34,383 nucleotides of DNA from Devosia nanyangense (lineage in GTDB: Bacteria; Pseudomonadota; Alphaproteobacteria; Rhizobiales; Devosiaceae): NCBI GenBank assembly GCA_016213505.1, contig JACRAF010000013.1, positions 1-34,383 of the forward strand, in the 5' to 3' direction. The stretch's first letter is position 1. Every line of letters begins with the position of its first letter. The notes under the pieces were generated by a model, which ran no database searches, had not been told where the DNA came from, and was given only the letters and a program-made list of their open reading frames with translations. Made by a program: the position numbers and the translations under genes. Shown in pieces: positions 22,816-30,850 of the stretch.

Positions 22816-23522
22816 CCGACGACCGTGCCGAACAGGGCGCCGACGCCGGCGGTGACGGCCATCGCGGCGGCGCCCCAGAAGGTGACGCGGGCGGCGCCCT
22901 TCCACAGCGAAGCGCCGCCGGTCTGCGCCCCGAGGGCGCCCAGCACGGCGAGGACGATCAGCGACACCACCGTCACCACTGGAGTGACGATCCAGCCGCT
23001 GGTGAAGACCGCGGCGAGCAGCGGCAGCGCCGCGCCGGCGGTGAAGGTGGCGGCCGAGGTCAGCGCCGCCTGGATCGGATTAGCGGTCGAGACCTCAGTG
23101 ATGCCGAGCTCGTCGCGGGCGTGGGCGCCCAGCGCATCCTTTTCCATCAGCTGGCGGGCCACCGAATGGGCGGTCTGCGGATCGAGGCCGCGGCGCTCGT
23201 AGATGGTCGCGAGTTCCTCGAGCTCGTTGTCCCAGTTGACCTCCAGCTCGCTCTTTTCGCGCGCCAGATCGGCCTGCTCGGTATCGGTCTGCGAGCTCAC
23301 CGACACATATTCTCCGGCGGCCATCGACATGGCCCCGGCGACGAGGCCGGCAAGGCCGGCGAGGATGATCGGCTGATGCGCGGCGCCGGAGCTGGCGACG
23401 CCGACCAGGATGGAGGCGGTGGAGACGATGCCGTCATTGGCGCCGAGCACGGCGGCGCGGAGCCAGCCGATGCGATGCACCAGATGGGTCTCCGAATGGA
23501 TCGAATAGGCGTCAGTTGACAA
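22812..23522 (-). CDS. VIT1/CCC1-family membrane protein (putative Fe/Mn transporter)
   Basis: 236 residues from TTG 23522, with GGAGG five bases upstream, overlapping the SDR end by 11 bases; no ATG lies before the conserved N-terminus. The block HRIGWLRAAVLGANDGIVSTASILVGVA (residues ~16-43) is the first helix signature of VIT1/CCC1 proteins, followed by MSMAAGEYVSVSSQTDTE, a cytoplasmic Glu-rich helical region (~75-140) that binds metal in relatives, and three C-terminal helices. Family members move Fe2+ or Mn2+ out of the cytoplasm. Another metal-handling gene in this window, although not close to the zinc and cobalt sets. Confidence 0.87.
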   Translation of the reverse strand: MSTDAYSIHSETHLVHRIGWLRAAVLGANDGIVSTASILVGVASSGAAHQPIILAGLAGLVAGAMSMAAGEYVSVSSQTDTEQADLAREKSELEVNWDNELEELATIYERRGLDPQTAHSVARQLMEKDALGAHARDELGITEVSTANPIQAALTSAATFTAGAALPLLAAVFTSGWIVTPVVTVVSLIVLAVLGALGAQTGGASLWKGAARVTFWGAAAMAVTAGVGALFGTVVG

Positions 23523-24231
23523 GATAGCCTCCGTCGATGGGCAGCACGGCCCCGGTGATATACGCCGCCAGCGGCGAACACAAAAACAGCGCCGCCGGCG
23601 CGATGTCGGCCGGGGTGCCCCAGCGGCCGAGCGGCATGCGGGCCGAGAGCTCGGCATATCGGGCGGCATTGGCGCGCGGCACCTCGGTCATGGCGGTCTC
23701 GATCCAGCCAGGAGCGAGCGCGTTGACGCGGATGTTCTCCTTGGCGAAGGCGACGGCGAGCGATTTCACCAGCCCGACGAGGCCCGCCTTGCTGGCGGCA
23801 TAGGCCGGGGCGTGCGGGGCGCCGAGGAACGAGAACATCGAGCCCATGGCAAGGATAGCGCCGCCCGCGAGTTTCGGGCGGAAGGCGAGGGCGAGGCGCA
23901 TGGCGCCGGTGAGGTTGATGTCGAGCGCGGTGGTGAAGCCGTCGAGGGTGAACTCGGCGGCGCGCAGATTGACCCCGGCGCAATCGACGAGCGCGGCGAC
24001 GGGTCCGAAGGTCGCGGCGAAGGCGTCGATGGCGGCGGTGTCGCGGACATCGAGTTTTAGGAACGATATTCCAGTGGCGGGGGCGGCGGCGACTTCGGCG
24101 TCGGTGGCGCCGGTCGCGTGGACGATGGCGCCGGCATCACGGAAAGCGGTGGCAATGGCGAGGCCGATGCCGGAGGTACCGCCGACGACGATGACGGGTT
24201 TGCCCGAGTAGAATTCGCTGGCCCAGGTCAT
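23512..24231 (-). CDS. Short-chain dehydrogenase/reductase
   Basis: 239 residues; GGAGGT precedes the ATG. Classical SDR with a Rossmann cofactor motif GGTSGIG (about residues 17-23), DCAGVN in place of NNAG (~83), Ser in MGSMFS (~129) and the active-site YAASK (~143-147), then APGWIETAMT. It ends DGGYLVN. The substrate is unknown. It is read together with the VIT gene, whose start is inside its end, but no functional link is obvious. Confidence 0.9.
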   Translation of the reverse strand: MTWASEFYSGKPVIVVGGTSGIGLAIATAFRDAGAIVHATGATDAEVAAAPATGISFLKLDVRDTAAIDAFAATFGPVAALVDCAGVNLRAAEFTLDGFTTALDINLTGAMRLALAFRPKLAGGAILAMGSMFSFLGAPHAPAYAASKAGLVGLVKSLAVAFAKENIRVNALAPGWIETAMTEVPRANAARYAELSARMPLGRWGTPADIAPAALFLCSPLAAYITGAVLPIDGGYLVN

Positions 24232-24239
24232 GGGGACCT

Positions 24240-24458
24240 CCCCTCACCCGCCGGGCTTTCCTGCGCTCTGTCCGATCGATCCCCAGTGGGCTCGACAGGC
24301 CAACCGCTGAGGCGCTCGGCACCCTCTCCCCACTCGCGGTTGGCGTGCGCCAGAGCGCAACGCCAGTGGGGCGAGGGGACGCCGGAACCGGGAGTCCTCA
24401 GTGGGGTCCCTTCGCCCCTCTGGGGAGAAGGTGGCGCGCAGCGCCGGATGAGGGGACG
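24240..24458. repeat. Composite palindromic element with nested 50-bp repeats
   Basis: The gap between the SDR start and the cupin stop is filled by one GGGGAGAGGG-type element. Its left arm begins CCCCTCACCCG, and its right arm (24423-24455) matches the cobN insertion 7304-7336 at 32 of 33 bases. The left arm is split by a full 50-bp GCGCTCTG...CCAACCGCTGAGG repeat at 24263-24312, flanked by CGCTC on both sides. A 24-base reverse-oriented short form lies at 24335-24358 (ends GCGCTCTGG and CCAACCGC). Confidence 0.85.
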
Positions 24459-24463
24459 CCTGC

Positions 24464-24961
24464 TCATCGGACGAACTGGTCCACGAACTCGGCGCCCAGC
24501 CCCACTGCGGTGTAGTGCCGGCGGCACATGTCGATCTTGGTGAAGACGTCCTCAAAGCCGATCTGCTTGTCGGCGGCGTCGAGATAGACCATGCAGCCCG
24601 AGATGTTGAAGAAGGTGATCATCTCCTCGCAATCGGCGGGGACGGTGAGGGTGTGGATCTCGCCGGGCGGCTCGAACACGTAGGAGCCGGTCTCGGCCAC
24701 CCAGTCGTGCTCGAGATAGTGCCAGCGGCCCTTGATGACGTAACCATGGACGGGCGCTGGGTGGAGGTGCCGGCTAAGGATGCCGGCACGGCGCACGCGC
24801 AAGAGGTTGCACCACTGACCCTGCATGGTGTTGAGCAGCAGCGGGCGGAACCATACGCCCTCGGCCTGCGGCACCCAGACGCGCTCGTCTTCGGGGATGG
24901 CGACGATCTGCGCCTCGCGCGCCGCCAGTGGATGGGTCGAGCCGTTAAGGGTTTCATACAT
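24464..24961 (-). CDS. Cupin, 2,4'-dihydroxyacetophenone dioxygenase family
   Basis: 165 residues. A single cupin fold: VWVPQAEGVWFRPLL, then motif 1 SRHLHPAPVHGYVIKGRWHYLEHDWVAETG (about residues 63-92), where two His and a Glu/His would bind iron, and motif 2 GSYVFEPPGEIHTL (about 92-105). This arrangement matches the small Fe(II) cupin dioxygenases typified by 2,4'-dihydroxyacetophenone dioxygenase, which cleave an aliphatic C-C bond. True substrate here is unknown because no aromatic catabolic genes are nearby. The region upstream to 25092 contains nothing I recognise. Confidence 0.82.
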   Translation of the reverse strand: MYETLNGSTHPLAAREAQIVAIPEDERVWVPQAEGVWFRPLLLNTMQGQWCNLLRVRRAGILSRHLHPAPVHGYVIKGRWHYLEHDWVAETGSYVFEPPGEIHTLTVPADCEEMITFFNISGCMVYLDAADKQIGFEDVFTKIDMCRRHYTAVGLGAEFVDQFVR

Positions 24962-25092
24962 CGAGAACTCCTGGAGGACTTTTGTCGACGATGGCTGCCT
25001 GAGAGCGGCAGCATGTTGTTACAGGTTTGTGCGAGAAGGCGCACCAGTCGCTTTGGGATAGGGCCCCTGGACCAACGCCATGGCGCGCCAAT

Positions 25093-25518
25093 TCAAATCG
25101 TACCGAGCCCTGCAACCGATATGTGAGCGGCAAGCCACACCAGACGGTCGTTCTTGAACCCAAGAAGCAACCTGTACTCATCGGTAAACACAATGTTCCA
25201 CCACTGATCGACACGCCTCAACTCGAGAAGCCGATCCCATTGCGGATGGCTGTCGATACCCTCAACCTTTCCGGTTGTTTCGTAGGTTTTCGAGAATCCA
25301 GCAGCACCGACATCCGAGAGGATATTGTCCTCGCTGTCATCGAGCCTTAGAACTTCCGAAAGCTCACGCGAGGCGTCTATCATGCCACCCGGGCGGGGCC
25401 ATACCGCCGCAGTCTGGAATGCTCTGAGGACATGATTGCCCTGGACCAGGTTGGGCCCGAACAACAGCGCAAGAATGCTCACCAAGACCGCCAGCGATAG
25501 CCAGCGTCTGACGCTCAC
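25093..25518 (-). CDS. Membrane-anchored protein of unknown function
   Basis: 141 residues from GTG 25518, which overlaps the stop of the upstream oxidoreductase gene (GTGA). An N-terminal helix (about residues 5-25, WLSLAVLVSILALLFGPNLV) makes it an inner-membrane-anchored or exported protein. The rest is soluble and mixed, ending with DEYRLLLGFKNDRLVWLAAHIS. The base composition is less GC-rich than in the neighbouring genes, which hints at a younger or transferred gene. No family is recognised. It could be coupled to the oxidoreductase by the stop/start overlap. Confidence 0.65.
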   Translation of the reverse strand: MSVRRWLSLAVLVSILALLFGPNLVQGNHVLRAFQTAAVWPRPGGMIDASRELSEVLRLDDSEDNILSDVGAAGFSKTYETTGKVEGIDSHPQWDRLLELRRVDQWWNIVFTDEYRLLLGFKNDRLVWLAAHISVAGLGTI

Positions 25519-26453
25519 CAGTGGAACTCTTCCACATTCTCGCGGGCGCCCAAGAGGAAGGCATCGGCGACGAGGCGGAGCGGGGCGTCGCTGACGTCGG
25601 ACTTGCCCTTCTTGAGCAGTTTGGCGAAGTGCTCGTAGATGCGCTCGTATTCCTCGGACGGGTTTTCGATGATCACGGCGCCGTTGATGCGCAGCACCGT
25701 GCCGCCCTTTTCGAGCTTCAGCTCGTCGCCCTCGAGGGTCTCGATTCGGAGGGTCCAGACCTCGCCCGATTCCTCGAGCCAGTTGAAGCCGGCGCTGAGC
25801 TCGGGGCAATGCGGCTCGGCCGATTTGAACTGCAGCTCGGCGTCGATCGGGGTCTGCCGGTTGGCGGGGAATTTCAGCTTGGCGTGATCGACGAACACCG
25901 GGAACGGCAGGATCTTGGTGAAGATCGAGAGCGCATTGATGCCCGGATCGAAGACGCCGAAGCCGCCGGGCTCCCACACCCAATCCTGCCCAGGATGCCA
26001 TTTGCGGACGCTCTCGCGCCAGTCGATGCGCACCGATTTGACGCCGTCGCGCTTCATGATCTTCTTGGCCGCGTCGACCGCCTCGTTGTAGCGGCTGTGC
26101 CAGGTCTGAAACAGGATGCGCTTTTTCTTCTTGGCATAGGCGACGAGGTCGTCGAGCTCGGAGATGGTCGGGGTCGGCGGCTTTTCCATCAGCACGTGCG
26201 TGCCGGCATCGAGCGCCTCGCGGACGAAGGCGTGGCGGATGCCCGGCGGGGTGCAGATGGCGACGAGCTCGATCCTGGGCAGCGCCTCGTAGAGTTCGGC
26301 GGGCGTCTTGAACACCGGCAGATCGCGATGGCCGATCATGCGGGTCGAGACGGTGGCGGCGACCTCGAACTCCTTCGATTTGTCGATCACCGGCAGATGC
26401 TGATCGATGGCGATCTTGCCGATGCCGATGACGGCGATTTTCTTTTTGGCCAT
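25515..26453 (-). CDS. Gfo/Idh/MocA-family oxidoreductase (galactose 1-dehydrogenase-like)
   Basis: 312 residues from ATG 26453 with GGAGG five bases upstream. The N-terminal Rossmann domain opens AKKKIAVIGIGKIAIDQHLPVI; VAICTPPGIRHAFVREALDAG and the EKPP motif (residues ~91-95) are the family landmarks. The C-terminal domain carries WHPGQDWVWEPGGFGVFDPGINAL. The N-terminus with KIAxDQHxPxI and the WVWEPGGFGVFDPGINA block resemble D-galactose/L-arabinose 1-dehydrogenases, which oxidise the sugar to the lactone with NAD(P)+. This narrower call is moderate confidence. It lies divided from the sugar ABC transporter, so no direct pathway partner is next to it. Confidence 0.87.
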   Translation of the reverse strand: MAKKKIAVIGIGKIAIDQHLPVIDKSKEFEVAATVSTRMIGHRDLPVFKTPAELYEALPRIELVAICTPPGIRHAFVREALDAGTHVLMEKPPTPTISELDDLVAYAKKKKRILFQTWHSRYNEAVDAAKKIMKRDGVKSVRIDWRESVRKWHPGQDWVWEPGGFGVFDPGINALSIFTKILPFPVFVDHAKLKFPANRQTPIDAELQFKSAEPHCPELSAGFNWLEESGEVWTLRIETLEGDELKLEKGGTVLRINGAVIIENPSEEYERIYEHFAKLLKKGKSDVSDAPLRLVADAFLLGARENVEEFHW

Positions 26454-26543
26454 GAACGCCTCCGGTGTTGCGGCGGGCACTTAAACGGAAGTGCATGGCG
26501 TTGGAAAGACGGTTCGTCGGGTTCTTGCGCAGTGGTCCGTCGG

Positions 26544-26571
26544 CACCTCGCCCCTGTGCACGGGCGAGGTG
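26544..26571. other. 10-bp stem-loop downstream of glycerate kinase
   Basis: CACCTCGCCC and GGGCGAGGTG flank an eight-base loop in the gap between the Gfo/Idh/MocA start and the glycerate kinase stop. It looks like the core of a decayed palindromic repeat and might protect or end the glycerate kinase transcript; no U-run follows on the minus strand. Confidence 0.6.
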
Positions 26572-26604
26572 ACGCGAGCCCAGCGGTTCTGCCCGACCCG
26601 CGGG

Positions 26605-27858
26605 TTATCTGATAAGAACGGCGCGGAAATCGTTGACGTTGGTTCCGGTGGGGCCGGTGACGACGAGATCGCCGATGGCCTTGAAGGCGGAGTAGGCGTC
26701 GTTGTTGGCGAGCGCGGCGCGCGGATCGATGCCGGCCTGGCGCATGCGGGCGGCGGAGGCGCCGTCGGCGACGGCACCGGCATTGTCCTCGGAGCCGTCG
26801 ATGCCGTCGGTATCGGCGGCGAGCGCGGTGATCCCCGGAACGCCCTCGATGGCGAGGGCGAAGGCGAGGAGGAATTCGGCATTGCGGCCGCCCTTGCCGG
26901 CGCCGCTCACGGTGACCGTGGTCTCGCCGCCCGAGAGCAGCAGCGCCGGCTTGGCGAAGGGCCGGTCGCGCAGATGCACCTCGCGGGCGATGCCGGCCAT
27001 GACTTTGGCGACATCGCGGGCCTCGCCCTCGATGGTGTCGGAGAGGATGTGGGCGGGGATGCCGCGCGCCGCCGCCTCGCGCGCCGCGGCATCGAGCGAC
27101 AGCGCGGCCGAGGCGACGACTCGAACGGTGTTCCGGACAAAACGCGGATCGCCGGGCTGCGGCGACGGGTTGTCGGCGGAGGCGAGCAGCGCCGATGCGG
27201 CGGGCGGCAAAGCGATGCCGTGGAGGGCAACGAGGTGGCGCGCCTCGACGCGGGAACCGGCAATGGGGATGGTGGGGCCGGAAGCGACCAGCGCCGGATC
27301 GTCACCCGGCACGTCGGAGACGACGAGGGTCGCGACCTGTGCCGGCGCCGCCAGCGCCGCCAGCCGGCCGCCCTTGATGGCGCTGAGCTCATTGCGGATG
27401 AGGTTCATCACGGAGATCGGCGCACCCGAGGCAAGGAGGGCGCGATTGACCGCCTGCTCGTCCGCAAAGCTCATCCCCGGGCCGGGAGCGGGCAGCAGCG
27501 CCGAGCCGCCGCCCGAGATCAGAGCCACCACCAGATCTTCGGGGCCGAGGCCATGGACCTTCGCCATCATCCGGCGGGCAGCGAGGAAGCCGGCCTCGTC
27601 GGGCACCGGGTGGGCCGCCTCGACGATCTCGATGTGTTCGGTCGGTGCGCCGTAGCCGTACCGGGTGACCACCAGACCCTCGACCGGGGTGCCCCACGCC
27701 GCCTCGAAGGCGCGGGCCATCTGGGCCGAGGCCTTGCCGGCGCCGACGACGATGGTGCGGCCCTTCGGCCGGGGCGGCAGATTGGCGGCGATGGCGCGCG
27801 CCGGATCGTCCGCGGCGACCGCGGTGTGGAACAAATGCTCGAGCAAAGCGCGGTCCAT
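26605..27858 (-). CDS. Glycerate 2-kinase (DUF4147/MOFRL family)
   Basis: 417 residues from ATG 27858. Phosphorylates D-glycerate with ATP to 2-phosphoglycerate, in the serine-cycle, tartronate/glyoxylate or sugar-acid routes. N-terminal DUF4147 domain: GRTIVVGAGKASAQMARAFE (about residues 37-56), LISGGGSALLPAP (~115-127) and RNELSAIKGGRLA (~158-170). The C-terminal MOFRL domain contains LLSGGETTVTVSGAGKGGRNAEFLLAFA (~309-336) and ADTDGIDGSEDNAGAV. Length is normal. The ribosome site is weak. Divergent from the DUF1045-phn genes with 139 bases between the starts. Confidence 0.93.
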   Translation of the reverse strand: MDRALLEHLFHTAVAADDPARAIAANLPPRPKGRTIVVGAGKASAQMARAFEAAWGTPVEGLVVTRYGYGAPTEHIEIVEAAHPVPDEAGFLAARRMMAKVHGLGPEDLVVALISGGGSALLPAPGPGMSFADEQAVNRALLASGAPISVMNLIRNELSAIKGGRLAALAAPAQVATLVVSDVPGDDPALVASGPTIPIAGSRVEARHLVALHGIALPPAASALLASADNPSPQPGDPRFVRNTVRVVASAALSLDAAAREAAARGIPAHILSDTIEGEARDVAKVMAGIAREVHLRDRPFAKPALLLSGGETTVTVSGAGKGGRNAEFLLAFALAIEGVPGITALAADTDGIDGSEDNAGAVADGASAARMRQAGIDPRAALANNDAYSAFKAIGDLVVTGPTGTNVNDFRAVLIR

Positions 27859-27997
27859 CTTGGTCTCAGATGATGCTGGCCGCTCGCAATGCCGAACCGG
27901 GGACGCGGCATCCCCTTCTTCCGGCGATGCCGGTTGTGCCACAATGCCGTCATCCGCCGTCTCTAGCCAGAGCCCTCCCTCCCGTTTGTCCACTGCC

Positions 27998-28636
27998 ATG
28001 ACCGAGCGTTTCGCCATCTACTTCGCCCCGCAACGGGACTCGGCCCTGGCGACGCGCGCCGAGGCCTGGCTGGCGCAGCCGCAGCTGCAGGCGCTGACGG
28101 GTTCGGCCCGCAAATACGGGTTCCACGCCACGCTGAAGGCGCCGATGGCGCTCAAGGCCGGCACTGATCAGCACCAGCTCGCGGCGGCGCTGGCGGCGTT
28201 CGCGCGCAACCACGCGCCGGTGGCGATGGGCCGCCTCGAGGCTGGGCTGATCGACGGGTTCCTGGCGCTGACGCCGGTCGCGCAGCCGCAGGAGCTGATC
28301 GATTTCGCCGCCGAAGTGACGACCGCGTTCGACGATTTCCGGGCGCCGCCCGGAGCCGAGGAGCGGGCGCGGCGGCTCATGGCGCCGCTGACTGACCGGC
28401 AGATCGAGCTGCTCGACCGCTATGGCTACCCCTATGTGTTCGAGCAGTTCCAGCTGCATATGACGCTGACCGACCGGCTGCCCCCCGAGCGCCGCGACGA
28501 GCTGGTGAGTGCGGCGCGCGACTGGTTCGCGGCGGAGCTGGCGCTGCCGATCCGGCTTGACCGGCTGGTGCTTTTCCACGAACCAGAGCCAGGCGCGGCG
28601 TTCTGCCGGCTCGACGATTATGTGCTGGAGCGATGA
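27998..28636 (+). CDS. DUF1045 / TIGR03223 phosphonate-locus protein (2H phosphoesterase-like)
   Basis: 212 residues from ATG 27998; no clear Shine-Dalgarno. Two HxT motifs, H43-A-T45 (in YGFHATLKAP) and H154-M-T156 (in QLHMTLTD), place it in the 2H phosphoesterase fold, whose members open 2',3'- or 1,2-cyclic phosphates. This family sits beside phnM and phnN in many alphaproteobacterial C-P lyase loci. The context suggests it could open 5-phosphoribosyl 1,2-cyclic phosphate, the job of PhnP in E. coli; that is inference. Its stop overlaps the phnM start (ATGATGG). Confidence 0.85.
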   Translation: MTERFAIYFAPQRDSALATRAEAWLAQPQLQALTGSARKYGFHATLKAPMALKAGTDQHQLAAALAAFARNHAPVAMGRLEAGLIDGFLALTPVAQPQELIDFAAEVTTAFDDFRAPPGAEERARRLMAPLTDRQIELLDRYGYPYVFEQFQLHMTLTDRLPPERRDELVSAARDWFAAELALPIRLDRLVLFHEPEPGAAFCRLDDYVLER

Positions 28637-29769
28637 TGGAAACGGTGTTCCGCAACGCGAGGATTGTACTCGCCGACGAGGTGATCGAGGGCAGCATCCG
28701 CATCGCGGACGGCAGGATTGCCGCCGTCGATGCGGGACCGTCGGCCGTCGGCGAGGATTTCGACGGGGACTATTTGATCCCTGGGCTGGTCGAACTCCAC
28801 ACCGATCATCTCGAGGGTCATTACCGGCCGCGGCCGGGGGTGTTCTGGAACCCGTTGGCGGCGCTCCAGGCGCACGACGTGCAGATCGCCGGCTCCGGCA
28901 TCACCACGGTGTTCGACGCGGTGCGGATCGGCTCGGACCCGGAAATGCCGGGGATGGGCGACCACGTCCAGGTGCTGGTCGATGCGATCGCCGCCGGCAT
29001 GGCGGACGGGCGGCTCAGGGCCGACCACCTCATTCACCTCCGCTGCGAATTGCCGGCCCACGACGTGGTCGCCGATTTCGAGCGCTTCGCCGACCTGCCG
29101 CTGGTCAAACTCGCCTCGGTGATGGACCACACGCCGGGACAGCGGCAGTACCAGACGGTGGCCAAATACGTCCTCTACTACAAGGAACGGATGCACTTCT
29201 CGGACGCCGAGATGGAGGCGTTCATCGCCGACCGGCACGCCGAGCAGGCGCTCTATTCGGACAAGCACCGGAAGGCGATCCTCAGGCGCGGCCTCGCCGC
29301 CGGGATCGCATTCGCGAGCCATGACGACGCGACGGAGGCCCATGTCGCCGAATCGGTCGAGGACGGGGTGAGCATCGCCGAATTCCCCACGACGCTGCTC
29401 GCCGCCGAGCAATCGCACCGGGCGGGGCTGGCAGTGCTGATGGGAGCGCCCAACGTCGTGCGCGGCGGCTCCCATTCGGGCAACATCGCCGCCGCGGACC
29501 TGGCGCGCGAGGGCTGCCTCGACGTGCTGAGTTCGGACTATGTGCCGGGGGCGCTGATCCAGGCGGCGTTCATGCTGCCGGAACTGACCGGCAATGTCAG
29601 CCTGCCCGAGGCCATCCGCATGGTGTCGGCGACGCCGGCGCGGGCCGCCCATCTCACCGACCGCGGCGAGATCGTCGCCGGCCAGCGGGCCGACCTGGTG
29701 CGGGTGCGCATGCACGGCGACATGCCGGTGGTCAAAGGCGTCTGGCGGCAGGGCGTGCGGGTCAGCTGA
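28633..29769 (+). CDS. phnM: Alpha-D-ribose 1-methylphosphonate 5-triphosphate diphosphatase PhnM
   Basis: 378 residues. An amidohydrolase-fold enzyme that removes pyrophosphate from ribose 1-methylphosphonate 5-triphosphate in C-P lyase phosphonate breakdown. Metal ligands are visible in LVELHTDHLEGH (His56 and His59), with further family blocks VMDHTPGQRQYQ (~residue 164), FASHDDATEAH (~224) and LSSDYVPGALI (~299). Length is typical. Overlaps both neighbours (ATGA at the start, TGATG at the end), so it is co-translated with DUF1045 and phnN. The core phnGHIJKL genes are not in this window. Confidence 0.95.
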   Translation: MMETVFRNARIVLADEVIEGSIRIADGRIAAVDAGPSAVGEDFDGDYLIPGLVELHTDHLEGHYRPRPGVFWNPLAALQAHDVQIAGSGITTVFDAVRIGSDPEMPGMGDHVQVLVDAIAAGMADGRLRADHLIHLRCELPAHDVVADFERFADLPLVKLASVMDHTPGQRQYQTVAKYVLYYKERMHFSDAEMEAFIADRHAEQALYSDKHRKAILRRGLAAGIAFASHDDATEAHVAESVEDGVSIAEFPTTLLAAEQSHRAGLAVLMGAPNVVRGGSHSGNIAAADLAREGCLDVLSSDYVPGALIQAAFMLPELTGNVSLPEAIRMVSATPARAAHLTDRGEIVAGQRADLVRVRMHGDMPVVKGVWRQGVRVS

Positions 29770-30323
29770 TGCAGCAGCCCGGCACGCTGGTGCTCGTGGT
29801 CGGCCCGTCCGGTGCGGGCAAAGACACGCTGATCGCCGCGGCGCGCGAGGCGCTGCGGGACGATCCGAGATACGCATTTCCCCGCAGGGTGGTGACGCGA
29901 GAGGCGGTGGCGGCGCTCGAGGACCATGATTCGGTGACGGCGGAACAATTCGCCCTGCGCGAGCGGCATGGCGCCTATGCGCTGGCTTGGGAGGCGCATG
30001 GGCTGCGCTACGGCCTGCCGGCGACCCTCGTGGACGATCTCGCGGCCGGGCGCATCGTGGTGGTCAACGCCTCGCGGGCGATGACCGCGGCGGCGGCCGA
30101 GAAGTTCCCCGGCACCCGGGTGCTGCTGATCGACGCGGCGCCCGAGGTGCGGGCCGGCCGGCTCGCCGGACGGGGACGGGAGACGGCGGCCGCCATCGCC
30201 GAGCGGCTCGGCCGCGAGGTGCCGGCGCCCCTCCCCGGCGCCATCCGGATCGACAATTCGGGCGCACTGGCGGACGGGATCGCCAGCTTTCTTGCGGCAT
30301 TGCGCGCAATCACGGGCAATTGA
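29769..30323 (+). CDS. phnN: Ribose 1,5-bisphosphate phosphokinase PhnN
   Basis: 184 residues. Converts ribose 1,5-bisphosphate to PRPP with ATP, the salvage step after phosphonate breakdown. P-loop GPSGAGKDT is at 12-20; RRVVTREA, ALAWEAHGLRYGLP and VVNASRAM are the guanylate kinase-like/PhnN landmarks. Length is normal. The start overlaps the phnM stop by one base. Downstream, three small genes follow after a 57-base gap on the same strand. Confidence 0.94.
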   Translation: MQQPGTLVLVVGPSGAGKDTLIAAAREALRDDPRYAFPRRVVTREAVAALEDHDSVTAEQFALRERHGAYALAWEAHGLRYGLPATLVDDLAAGRIVVVNASRAMTAAAAEKFPGTRVLLIDAAPEVRAGRLAGRGRETAAAIAERLGREVPAPLPGAIRIDNSGALADGIASFLAALRAITGN

Positions 30324-30349
30324 ACCTTTCCGCCGGAGCGGCGTTCTTG

Positions 30350-30374
30350 CCCCAATACGTCAACTGAATTGGGG
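30350..30374 (+). promoter_or_regulatory. Stem-loop covering the ribosome site of the 30381 gene
   Basis: CCCCAAT (30350-30356) and ATTGGGG (30368-30374) form a 7-bp stem with an 11-base loop. The right arm includes the GGGG that serves as Shine-Dalgarno for ATG 30381, so the fold could hide the ribosome site. Confidence 0.45.
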
Positions 30375-30380
30375 CGAACC

Positions 30381-30530
30381 ATGAGCAAGAACGGCCTGTA
30401 CACTCTGATCGGCGTGCTGGCGCTCGTCGTTGTCGCGCTCATCGGCTATGTGATCTATGATCAGTCGCAGAAGCCGCAGCTCGAGATCAGGGTGGACAAG
30501 GGCGGCATCCAGGTGAACGGCAATGGCTGA
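30381..30530 (+). CDS. Small single-helix membrane protein, 49 residues
   Basis: ATG 30381 with GGGGCG six bases upstream. One transmembrane helix covers about residues 6-26 (LYTLIGVLALVVVALIGYVIYD), followed by a charged, probably soluble tail with QKPQLEIRVDKGGIQV. The helix and tail resemble small bacterial membrane proteins with no known role. The next gene starts inside its last codons (8-base overlap), so the two are likely co-translated. Codon pattern matches the neighbourhood. Confidence 0.7.
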   Translation: MSKNGLYTLIGVLALVVVALIGYVIYDQSQKPQLEIRVDKGGIQVNGNG

Positions 30531-30756
30531 CGACGTTTCCGGCCGTCTCGTGCTCGATGCGCTGGTCAAGGAACTGGGCGACCAGGGCCAGGGCGGCGCC
30601 CCGGGCGACGGTGCCGAACGCCTCACGGCATACCCGATCAAAGGCACGATCGACGTGCTGGCTCTTGCCGAGGCGGTGGAAAATGCGCTAGGCGGCAACG
30701 CCTCGGACGACGAAGGCAAACTGCCGGCGGACCTCAACGCCGCCAATGACGGATGA
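30523..30756 (+). CDS. Small soluble acidic protein, 77 residues
   Basis: ATG 30523 has AGGTG at useful spacing and overlaps the end of the 49-residue membrane protein. The product is acidic, with no hydrophobic helix and no recognised domain; it includes GRLVLDALVKELGDQ and TIDVLALAEAVENAL, likely two helices. Function unknown; it may form a pair with the membrane peptide upstream. The 94 bases after it hold nothing I recognise. Confidence 0.6.
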   Translation: MADDVSGRLVLDALVKELGDQGQGGAPGDGAERLTAYPIKGTIDVLALAEAVENALGGNASDDEGKLPADLNAANDG

Positions 30757-30850
30757 GAAAGAGCTGGCCGTTGATGGGCAGCGGCAAAGCGTCAGGCACT
30801 AAGACTCCCAATTTCCCCAGTCGAATCTCCTCCAACCAAGGGCTTTCCCC

